Of a DNA stretch of 64,000 nucleotides, positions 9,067 to 15,512 are shown one piece after another. Below the pieces are notes generated by a model. It did not search any database. It was not told the origin of the DNA and worked only from the letters and a program-made list of their open reading frames with translations. The position numbers and the translations under genes are program-made. Positions within the stretch are counted from its first letter, which is position 1; every line of letters starts with the position of its first letter. Origin of the DNA: JACVRN01 sp036389255 (GTDB lineage Bacteria; Acidobacteriota; Blastocatellia; Pyrinomonadales; Pyrinomonadaceae); contig DASVQI010000028.1 in the NCBI GenBank assembly GCA_036389255.1, positions 1 to 64,000 of the forward strand, read 5' to 3'.

Positions 9067-9894
9067 ATGACCCCTGAGACAGAACAATCCCCTACAACTA
9101 CGTCTACGACTTCGCCAGAAGGCAAGTACGTCTACTGTATCATTGAAAGCTCCGAGCCACGCTCGTTCGGCCCCATGGGCATTGGCGGTCGCGGCGACGA
9201 GGTCTACACGGTGCATCATCAAGGTCTTGCAGCCGTCGTCTCGAATACGCCGCTCATGGTCTACGACCCGACGCGCGACAACGTCTTCGCGCACGAGCAG
9301 GTCAACGAGACCGTGATGCGAGAGTTCACAGTCCTGCCGATGGCCTTCGGCGCGCTCTTTCGCACGGAGGACGACATCATAGAGTTGATGCGCGGGACGG
9401 AAGACGCCCTGCGCGACGTGCTGAATAAGATGGCTGGCAAGGTGGAGTACGGCCTTAAGGTCAACTGGGACAGAGACCGCGTGATAGCCGAAATCGAGCA
9501 GGAGAACGAAGAGATACGCAATCTGAAGGGACAGATAACTTCGCGCGCCACAGGCTCCACCTATTTCGCGCGTATGCAGCTTGGAAGACTCGTGGAGCAG
9601 GCTCTTTCCGAGCAGTCCGATGCCTATGTGCGCGAAGTCTACGCGGCGCTGCGCGACACGGCGGTCGCCTCCCGCGCCAACAAGCCCATAGGCGACAAGA
9701 TGATTATGAACGCCGCTTTTCTGGTTGAGCGCGAGCGCGAATCGGAGTTCGACCGGAAGGTCAAAGAGATTGCCGCCAAGTACGAGGGAAAGCTCTCGTT
9801 CAAATACACAGGCCCGTGGCCGCCCTACAACTTCGTGCATATTCGCCTCAAGCTTGAGCGGGGCGAAGGCGCGACGGAAGCCATCAGCAGGTAG
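9067..9894 (+). CDS. gvpF: Gas vesicle protein GvpF/GvpL family (first copy)
   Basis: The protein has 275 residues. After a Ser/Thr-rich leader, the GvpF/L fold starts with KYVYCIIES (~20) and contains FAHEQVNETVMREFTVLPMA and FGALF. A helical middle follows, then the family end motif GPWPPYNFVHIRL near 250. GvpF/L proteins are accessory or minor assembly factors of gas vesicles that bind the major shell protein GvpA. This is one of three paralogues in the operon (also 12351 and 13516). It opens the operon, with gvpG 9 bases behind. Confidence 0.93.
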   Translation: MTPETEQSPTTTSTTSPEGKYVYCIIESSEPRSFGPMGIGGRGDEVYTVHHQGLAAVVSNTPLMVYDPTRDNVFAHEQVNETVMREFTVLPMAFGALFRTEDDIIELMRGTEDALRDVLNKMAGKVEYGLKVNWDRDRVIAEIEQENEEIRNLKGQITSRATGSTYFARMQLGRLVEQALSEQSDAYVREVYAALRDTAVASRANKPIGDKMIMNAAFLVERERESEFDRKVKEIAAKYEGKLSFKYTGPWPPYNFVHIRLKLERGEGATEAISR

Positions 9895-9903
9895 AGCCAT
9901 AGA

Positions 9904-10233
9904 ATGTTTCTGATAGACGACATACTGCTGTTTCCCGTCTCCGGCTTCAAGTTCATACTAGGCCAGATTCAGACGGTCGCTGACCGCGAGCTGAACGACG
10001 ACACGCTCATCAAAGAGCAACTGCTTGAGCTTCAGATGCGGCTTGAGCTGGAAGAGATTTCGGATGAGGAGTACGCGGAGCGCGAGGCAGAGTTGTTCGC
10101 CCGCCTGCGCATCATACGCGAGCGCCAGCTAGAGCTTCTGCATCAGGTTCACACCGCCGAGTCTTCTTCCATAGTGATTGAAGCGGGCGGAGATGAAGAG
10201 GGCGGCTTCTGGGAGCCATCTGAAAGAGAGTAG
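9904..10233 (+). CDS. gvpG: Gas vesicle protein GvpG
   Basis: The protein has 109 residues. It has the GvpG N-terminus MFLIDDILLFPVSGFKFILG, followed by a long acidic helix (EQLLELQMRLELEEISDEEY, then AEREAELFARLRIIRERQ). GvpG is a small accessory protein needed for vesicle assembly and normally sits beside gvpF, as here. The family is usually ~80-90 residues, so the acidic tail is slightly long. The following ATPase may start inside its 3' end or 13 bases after its stop. Confidence 0.92.
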   Translation: MFLIDDILLFPVSGFKFILGQIQTVADRELNDDTLIKEQLLELQMRLELEEISDEEYAEREAELFARLRIIRERQLELLHQVHTAESSSIVIEAGGDEEGGFWEPSERE

Positions 10234-10246
10234 AGGGCGAGCGGCC

Positions 10247-12322
10247 TTGAAAAAGCGAGTTGCCGCCACTACTCATTATGCGCGCTCAAAACGCCGTGGC
10301 TCGTCACACATTCCTTCAGACGAAGCGGCTGCGCTTGCCAGCACGCCTTATCTATTCTTCGGCGGCAAAGGCGGCGTGGGCAAGACTACCGCCGCAGCCT
10401 CCACAGCCCTTTATCTTCTGGACAACGCCCGCTCGCAGGACGAGCGGATTCTACTTTTCTCCACAGACCCGGCGCATTCTCTCTCCGACAGCCTCAATCT
10501 GAAAGTGGGCGACCGATTAACGGAGGTCGCGCACGCTCGTTCCGGCGCGAAGCTTTTCGCCTACGAGATGGACGCGCGGGCCGCGCTCGAAAAGTTTAAG
10601 ACGGAGCATCGCGGCGTGATTCAGGAGATAGCCGAGCGCGGCACGCTTCTGGACGAAAGCGACATCAACGAGCTTCTAGACCTCTCGCTGCCGGGACTTG
10701 ACGAAGTGATGGCGCTCTTTGAGCTGAGCGAGCTTGACCGTGCGCGCGATTTCTCCCGCGTAGTTGTTGACACCGCGCCGTCCGGCCACACTTCGCGTCT
10801 CCTGCGGCTGCCTGAAACCTTCGCGCACATGCTGCGGGCGCTGGATTTGATGGCGGAGAAGCACCGCTACATCGTGCAGCAGTTCGCGCGCGGCGCAAGG
10901 GGACGCAAAGCTGACGGCGTAGACCTTTTTCTGGCAGACCTGACCGAAAGGATAGAGCGAGTGCGCGCAATGCTCTACGACCCGAGCCGCGCCGCTTTCA
11001 TGCTCGTTCTCATCCCCGAAGCCATGAGCGTAGAAGAGACTGCGCGCTACTACGAGCTTCTTCTCAGGGAGAAGATTCCCATTACGGACATCGTAGTCAA
11101 TCGCGTAGAGGGCGGGCGCGAAGCTTGCGTCTATTGCCGCTCGCGCGCCACGGGCCAAAGGCGCTGGCTCAGGGAGATAGCGCAAAAGTTCGAGGCTTTG
11201 AGCGCTCATACGGTTCCGCTTCTGCCTGAAGAGGTGCGCGGACTGGGCCGCCTGCGCCGCTTCGGCAAGCTCATCTGGGAAGAGGGCGATGCACAGGCAA
11301 TCGAAATCACGCCGCGTGTTCCGGCGTCGAGTAGCAAGACTTCTTCTCAGGATGAAAGCGCCGCTCGCTTTCAGCTTGAGCCGCGTCGTCTTTTAATCTT
11401 CGGCGGCAAGGGCGGAGTCGGAAAGACCACTGCCGCGTCGGCTGCCGCGCTCGCACTTGCTCAAAAAGAGCGCGATGCGCGCTTTCTGATTTTCTCCACA
11501 GACCCGGCGCATTCTCTCTCCGACAGCTTCAACGAAGAGATTGGCGAGATGAGGCACGGCGTCGCAGGCTTTGCGAATCTGGACGCGATGGAGATTGACC
11601 CGGCCGCTAAGTTTGAAGCACTCAAGGCACGTTACCGCGCATGGACTGACGAGCTTTTCGCCTCAATCACGGGCGGCTCAAGGTGGGAGATTCAGTTTGA
11701 CCGCGAGGCCATGCGAGAGCTTGTGGCGCTTGCGCCGCCGGGCGTTGACGAGATAGCGGCTCTTTCCGCCATCAGCGACCTGCTGGGCGATGACGGCTAC
11801 AGTACAATCGTGCTGGACACGGCTCCTACGGGGCATCTGGTTCGCTTTCTGGAGCTGCCCGGAGTTGTCCTCTCGTGGGTGCGCGCCTTCCTGAAGCTGC
11901 TGCTGAAGTACAGGGAGGTCGTGCACGCGAGCGGAGTGGCAGAAGAGCTGATAGCGCTCTCTAAAAGCATCAAGCGCGTGTCGGCGCTCCTCACCGACGC
12001 GGAGTCGTGCGAGTTCGTGGGCGTCAGCATACCCGAGCGCATGAGCCTTGAAGAGACTGTGCGATTGGCCGACAGCCTCGAACGGCTGCGAGTTCCTATG
12101 CACAGGCTTTTAATCAACGGGCTCGTGCCGGAAGAGGCCGCCAGCGCCTGCGACTTCTGCGCCGCGCGACGCCGCGCGCAGCGAAGCGTCCTCAGAGAGT
12201 TTCGCCGCAGACTCGGACGGCGCGTTGAGCTTTTCGTGGCGGAGCAACAGCCTCACGAGGTGCGAGGCGCGAGCCGTCTCAAGCGCCACTTCGCTGGCTG
12301 GCACATCCTCGCAGGCTTTTAG
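10247..12322 (+). CDS. Tandem Get3/ArsA-like ATPase in the gas vesicle operon
   Basis: The protein has about 691 residues from a TTG start at 10247, 13 bases after gvpG. An in-frame ATG at 10178 would overlap gvpG by 56 bases. It has two homologous halves. Half 1: P-loop GGKGGVGKT (~39-47), STDPAHSLSD, DTAPSGHTSRLL, CVYC (294-297) and LLPEEVRG (~325). Half 2: P-loop 386-394, STDPAHSLSD, DTAPTGHLVRFL (~523), CDFC (635-638) and QPHEVRG. The spacing C-x-x-C-x-x-R-x-x-x-Q plus PxEVRG resembles eukaryotic Get3/TRC40, where the CxxC pair binds zinc at the dimer interface, more than arsenite-pump ArsA. No ars genes are nearby. A role in chaperoning hydrophobic Gvp subunits is inference. Confidence 0.85.
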   Translation: MKKRVAATTHYARSKRRGSSHIPSDEAAALASTPYLFFGGKGGVGKTTAAASTALYLLDNARSQDERILLFSTDPAHSLSDSLNLKVGDRLTEVAHARSGAKLFAYEMDARAALEKFKTEHRGVIQEIAERGTLLDESDINELLDLSLPGLDEVMALFELSELDRARDFSRVVVDTAPSGHTSRLLRLPETFAHMLRALDLMAEKHRYIVQQFARGARGRKADGVDLFLADLTERIERVRAMLYDPSRAAFMLVLIPEAMSVEETARYYELLLREKIPITDIVVNRVEGGREACVYCRSRATGQRRWLREIAQKFEALSAHTVPLLPEEVRGLGRLRRFGKLIWEEGDAQAIEITPRVPASSSKTSSQDESAARFQLEPRRLLIFGGKGGVGKTTAASAAALALAQKERDARFLIFSTDPAHSLSDSFNEEIGEMRHGVAGFANLDAMEIDPAAKFEALKARYRAWTDELFASITGGSRWEIQFDREAMRELVALAPPGVDEIAALSAISDLLGDDGYSTIVLDTAPTGHLVRFLELPGVVLSWVRAFLKLLLKYREVVHASGVAEELIALSKSIKRVSALLTDAESCEFVGVSIPERMSLEETVRLADSLERLRVPMHRLLINGLVPEEAASACDFCAARRRAQRSVLREFRRRLGRRVELFVAEQQPHEVRGASRLKRHFAGWHILAGF

Positions 12323-12350
12323 GCTGAATTTGAAGTAATATGCTGTTTCA

Positions 12351-13244
12351 ATGAGCGTGCGTAAGACAGGGAAGAAAAGTGCGGGCGAAGGGCGCGAGGC
12401 TCTCCGCACGGACGACGGGCCGAAGGCGGCTCGTGGGCTCTACCTCTACTGCATAGGCGAGGCCGGAGCTCTCTCCAAGCTGCTCGAAGGAAATCTTCCC
12501 GCGACGATTGAGGACGAAGGCCGCGCTGAGTTAATCGAAAGGGATGGGCTGGCGGCTGTGGCCAGCGCTGTGCCCCTGAAGGATTACGATGAAGCGGCGT
12601 TGCAGGCGCATCTGGCGGACGCCGCTTGGATGGCGTTGCGCGCCATGCGGCACGAGCGCGTCGTTGACTACTTCGCAAAGCGTGCGAGCGTCGTTCCCTT
12701 GCGCTTTGGCGTCATCTATCTGGACGCGGCGGGCGTGGAGCGCATGCTGTCGGAAAGAGGCCACGAGCTTCGAGCGGCAATCGAACGGCTGAGGGGACGC
12801 GAGGAGTGGGGCGTCAACGTCTACTGCGACCGCAAGGCCCTGATGGAAGCCATCTCTTCAATCAGCCCGCTACTTCAAGAGATGAACGAGCAGACGGCAC
12901 AAGCCTCCCCCGGACAGGCCTACCTGATACGAAAGAAGATGGACTCTATGCGCGGCACGGAGGCACGCGCCGAGGTCAAGCGTGCAGTTGAGCGCGTCGA
13001 GCAGGAGCTTCAAAAGAAGAGCGAGGGCGCAAGCCGCCTGCGGCTTTTGAAGGACGAAGCGGGCGAGTACGGCGAGCTGGTAGGAAAGCTTGCCTTTCTG
13101 GTTGAGCGCGAGCGGTTCAAGGAGTTTCGTCAGGCGGCGGAACGATTGGCGGACGAGAGCGCGGGCTCGGGCTTTCGGCTTGAGTTGACCGGCCCGTGGC
13201 CCGCTTACAATTTTGTGTCGTCTCAGGCTAAGAATCAAGAATGA
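12351..13244 (+). CDS. gvpL: Gas vesicle protein GvpL/GvpF family (second copy)
   Basis: The protein has 297 residues. After ~28 charged residues the fold begins GLYLYCIGEAG. It contains HERVVDYFAKRASVVPLRFG, a long helical region (~150-235) and the family end motif TGPWPAYNFV near 285. It starts 28 bases after the Get3-like gene, and its TGA overlaps the ATG of the next gene (ATGATGA), so the two are translationally coupled. The role is as for the other GvpF/L proteins: shell accessory or assembly factor. Confidence 0.92.
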   Translation: MSVRKTGKKSAGEGREALRTDDGPKAARGLYLYCIGEAGALSKLLEGNLPATIEDEGRAELIERDGLAAVASAVPLKDYDEAALQAHLADAAWMALRAMRHERVVDYFAKRASVVPLRFGVIYLDAAGVERMLSERGHELRAAIERLRGREEWGVNVYCDRKALMEAISSISPLLQEMNEQTAQASPGQAYLIRKKMDSMRGTEARAEVKRAVERVEQELQKKSEGASRLRLLKDEAGEYGELVGKLAFLVERERFKEFRQAAERLADESAGSGFRLELTGPWPAYNFVSSQAKNQE

Positions 13245-13465
13245 TGAGAGGCGAAGAGTTAGGGTTTCAAGAGGACGAGCTTTCTCTGCTCGAAACGCTG
13301 GATCACGTGCTGGATCGCGGGCTGGTGATAGCGGGCGAGATAACCATCGCCGTCGCGGATATTGACCTGATTTTCGTCGGCCTGAACGTCCTCCTGACTT
13401 CAGTCGAAACCGCGCGCGAAGTTTTAGACGAACGAAAAAAACAGGTGCTCAGTGATGAGTACTGA
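13241..13465 (+). CDS. Small GvpA-family gas vesicle protein (GvpS/GvpM type)
   Basis: The protein has 74 residues. Residues ~14-65 match the GvpA fold: SLLETLDHVLDRGLVIAGEI, ITIAVADIDLIFVGLNVLL, then TSVETAREVL. The AGEITIAVADIDLI strand is closer to minor GvpM/GvpS/GvpJ proteins than to the major shell protein. These minor GvpA relatives help nucleate vesicles. Its start overlaps the stop of the preceding gvpL by four bases. Its last codons (QVLSDEY and stop) lie inside a heptad-repeat cassette that fills the gap to the next gene. Which subfamily it belongs to is uncertain. Confidence 0.85.
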   Translation: MMRGEELGFQEDELSLLETLDHVLDRGLVIAGEITIAVADIDLIFVGLNVLLTSVETAREVLDERKKQVLSDEY

Positions 13466-13513
13466 GTAAAGGGACTCCGGTCTTTTACTCTTCATTCATC
13501 ACCCGACGCTTTT
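13450..13513. repeat. Heptad-repeat hairpin cassette between two gvp genes
   Basis: CAGTGATGAGTACTGAGTAA pairs imperfectly with TTTTACTCTTCATTCATCAC around a GGGACTCCGGTC loop. The cassette encodes the end and stop of the upstream GvpA-family gene and runs up to CTTTTCT-ATG of the next gene. No purine-rich ribosome site lies in front of that ATG. Confidence 0.65.
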
Positions 13514-13515
13514 CT

Positions 13516-14241
13516 ATGACTCTTTATGCCTACTGCCTGAGCGATGAGCTGGCGGACTCTATGCTGGAGGATGTGGCGGGCGTGAGCGGCACGGGGCTGC
13601 GCCTGCTGGAGTCTGGCGGAATCCGCGTGGCGGTCAGCGAGTTCGAGGGCGAGCGCGTAGAGGTCGGGCGCGAAAATGTGTTTGCTCACGAGCGAGTCGT
13701 GCAGCACGTGCTCAGGCAGATAACGCCGCTCCCTTTTCGCTTCGGCACGCTCGTCACAATGGCCGGGCTGGAAGAGTTTTTGAAAGCGAACCGGGCGCGG
13801 TTGATAAAGAGCCTTGAGCATGTGCGCGGCTCGGTTGAGATGAGCGTCAAGATTATCTGGGATGCGGAATCCATTAGGCGTTTAGCATTGGGAGCGGAAG
13901 GCTCCGGCAATCGTAAGCAAGATGAGACAACTCTACAGGGGAGAGGCGCGGCCTATCTTGCCGCCAAGCGCCAGCAGATACTGGGCGAAGAGCAGTTGAA
14001 AGAGCGTGCCGCAGAGGTGGCCGACTGGCTGACGCAAGAGGTCGGCGGGGCCGCCTGCGACCGGGACGTGCAGGTGCGCCCCTCCGATTCGCTTGTAGTT
14101 CGTGCGGCTTATCTTGTCAGGCGCGAGTGGCTGGCTGATTACCGGCAGAGGTTGGAGGAGGCACGGGCTGCTCGCCCGGACTTGCGCTTCTTGACGAGCG
14201 GGCCGTGGCCACCTTACAGTTTCAGTAGCATTAATCCTTGA
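13516..14241 (+). CDS. Gas vesicle protein GvpF/GvpL family (third copy)
   Basis: The protein has 241 residues and is the shortest of the three paralogues. The fold begins MTLYAYCLSD. It contains FAHERVVQHVLRQITPLPFR, FGTLV, and a helical middle with AAYLAAKRQQILGEEQ, and it ends with the family motif SGPWPPYSFSS. No long N-terminal extension is present. The start codon follows a hairpin cassette and has no clear Shine-Dalgarno. Its TGA overlaps the TTG start of gvpK (TTGA). Confidence 0.92.
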   Translation: MTLYAYCLSDELADSMLEDVAGVSGTGLRLLESGGIRVAVSEFEGERVEVGRENVFAHERVVQHVLRQITPLPFRFGTLVTMAGLEEFLKANRARLIKSLEHVRGSVEMSVKIIWDAESIRRLALGAEGSGNRKQDETTLQGRGAAYLAAKRQQILGEEQLKERAAEVADWLTQEVGGAACDRDVQVRPSDSLVVRAAYLVRREWLADYRQRLEEARAARPDLRFLTSGPWPPYSFSSINP

Positions 14242-14633
14242 TTCAAGAGATGGTTCGGAGTAATCTGAAAAAGCCTTCCCCGGGTACCCCCGTTCCGGCT
14301 GAGCCGGAAATAGAGACTGCTTACACGGAGGAGTTCGTTCATGAACTGCGCCGTGTGGCGGACGCCCTTCCCCCGCGCATCAATGTTGATGCTGAATCCG
14401 TCGAACAAGGACTAGCCAAGCTCGTTCTGACACTGATTGAGTTCATACGTAAACTCCTGGAGAAACAGGCCGTTCGCCGTATGGAAGGCGGCTCTTTGTC
14501 GCCCGAAGAGATAGAGTCTCTCGGACTCGCTTTAATGAAGCTGGAAGAGAAGATGCAGGAGCTGAAGGCGCAGTTCGGATTGGCCGACGAGGAATTAAAC
14601 TTAGACCTTGGGCCGGTGGGCCGTCTAATCTGA
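14238..14633 (+). CDS. gvpK: Gas vesicle protein GvpK
   Basis: The protein has 131 residues with a TTG start that overlaps the preceding stop by four bases. The GvpK signature is present: PRINVDAESVEQGLAKLVLT and LIEFIRKLLEKQAVRRME, followed by GSLSPEEIESLGLALMKLEE. The protein ends DLGPVGRLI. GvpK is an accessory protein conserved in most vesicle clusters and normally sits near gvpJ and gvpL, as seen here. Its biochemical role is not established. Confidence 0.94.
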   Translation: MIQEMVRSNLKKPSPGTPVPAEPEIETAYTEEFVHELRRVADALPPRINVDAESVEQGLAKLVLTLIEFIRKLLEKQAVRRMEGGSLSPEEIESLGLALMKLEEKMQELKAQFGLADEELNLDLGPVGRLI

Positions 14634-14679
14634 GCACGTAAATGTACTGTAATCTTCTGAGACATAGGGGGCTAAAGGT

Positions 14680-15069
14680 TTGTCGAGCGAGCGAACAAGC
14701 TTGATTTCCGCACGACCGCCGGGGCTGGTGGACGTGCTTGACAGGATTCTTGATAAAGGGCTGGTCATAGCTGGCGACATAAAGGTGTCGCTTGCCAACG
14801 TGGAGTTGTTGACGTTGCAGATTCGCCTGCTGGTCTGCTCGATTGATAAGGCCGAGCAGATAGGGCTGAATTGGTGGCGCTATGACACGAACCTGACGAC
14901 GCGCGCCGAGCGCGCCGAAAGTGAGAATGCCGAGCTGCGCGAACGTCTCGCGGAGCTTGAGCGAAGAGTTCTTCAACTCTCTTCCACGCCCGAAGCGGCG
15001 TCGAAGAGGGCTGGGGCAGCAAAGGGCGCGCGTCGTACCCGAGAAGGCGCTTCGAAAAAGGGGCGCTAG
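14680..15069 (+). CDS. gvpJ: Gas vesicle protein GvpJ (GvpA family, minor)
   Basis: The protein has 129 residues with a TTG start behind GGGGGCTAAAGG. Residues ~14-72 are the GvpA-like core (LVDVLDRILDKGLVIAGDIK, VSLANVELLTLQIRLLVCSI) ending in the GvpJ-typical GLNWWRYDTNL. Residues ~76-97 form a short coiled coil (RAESENAELRERLAELERRV). The tail is rich in Lys, Arg and Ala. GvpJ is thought to form the tips or nucleus of the vesicle. It is followed after 76 bases by gvpA. Confidence 0.92.
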   Translation: MSSERTSLISARPPGLVDVLDRILDKGLVIAGDIKVSLANVELLTLQIRLLVCSIDKAEQIGLNWWRYDTNLTTRAERAESENAELRERLAELERRVLQLSSTPEAASKRAGAAKGARRTREGASKKGR

Positions 15070-15145
15070 CGCTCCTGCGGGTTTATTGCGCGGCAGCGCT
15101 TTGTGAATTTAAGCTTCTAATTCAGGGAAAAGAGGAAACAGGCTG

Positions 15146-15430
15146 ATGGCTGTAGAAAGAGCACCGGGCGGCACAAGTCTCATAGATGTCCTTGATCGCG
15201 TGCTGGACAAGGGCATCGTAGTTGACGCGTGGGTTCGCATCTCTCTGGTAGGCATTGATCTCATCACGGTCGAGGCGCGCGTCGTCGTCGCTTCGATTGA
15301 CACGTATCTAAAATACGCAGAGGCCGTGGGGCTGACGCCAGCCGTCTCCCGCCCGGCGCTGACGCCTGCTGAGCCCCTTGAAGACGAAACAACGCGCCGC
15401 CGCGTAACGGTGGATGTAGAGAGAGGGTGA
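15146..15430 (+). CDS. gvpA: Major gas vesicle shell protein GvpA
   Basis: The protein has 94 residues. It is a canonical GvpA: MAVERAPGGTSLIDVLDRVL, DKGIVVDAWVRISLVGIDLI and ARVVVASIDTYLKYAEAVGL. GvpA polymerises into the ribbed hydrophobic shell that excludes water and gives buoyancy. The start follows a good AGAGGAAACAG site. It is unusual that the major shell gene stands last in the operon instead of first. The C-terminal ~25 residues (EPLEDETTRRRVTVDVERG) are charged. gvpN and gvpC were not found in the window. Confidence 0.96.
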   Translation: MAVERAPGGTSLIDVLDRVLDKGIVVDAWVRISLVGIDLITVEARVVVASIDTYLKYAEAVGLTPAVSRPALTPAEPLEDETTRRRVTVDVERG

Positions 15431-15436
15431 AGAAAA

Positions 15437-15508
15437 GTTATCAGCAGTCAGCATCAGTAAACCGGCCCGCATGCTTTTACTGACTGCTGACTGCTGATTA
15501 CTGATTGC
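15437..15508. repeat. Heptad-repeat hairpin cassette (CAGCAGTCAG type)
   Basis: The left arm is ATCAGCAGTCAGCATCAGTA. The right arm is TTTACTGACTGCTGACTGCT followed by GATTACTGATTG, with an ACCGGCCCGCATGC loop. The cassette fills the gap from 7 bases after the gvpA stop to the ATG of the sensor kinase (CTTTT-ATG), which lacks a Shine-Dalgarno. It could act as a terminator or processing hairpin for the gvp transcript. Confidence 0.8.
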
Positions 15509-15512
15509 TTTT

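Noticed and set aside
8791..9900. Minus-strand frame of 369 codons opposite gvpF
   Set aside because: It lies antisense to a clear GvpF/L gene. The translation has no recognisable domain and the codon pattern fits the plus strand.
10247..12322. Arsenite-pump ATPase (arsA) call
   Set aside because: No arsB, arsD or arsR is nearby. The CxxC and PxEVRG motifs and the gvp setting fit a Get3-like protein better.
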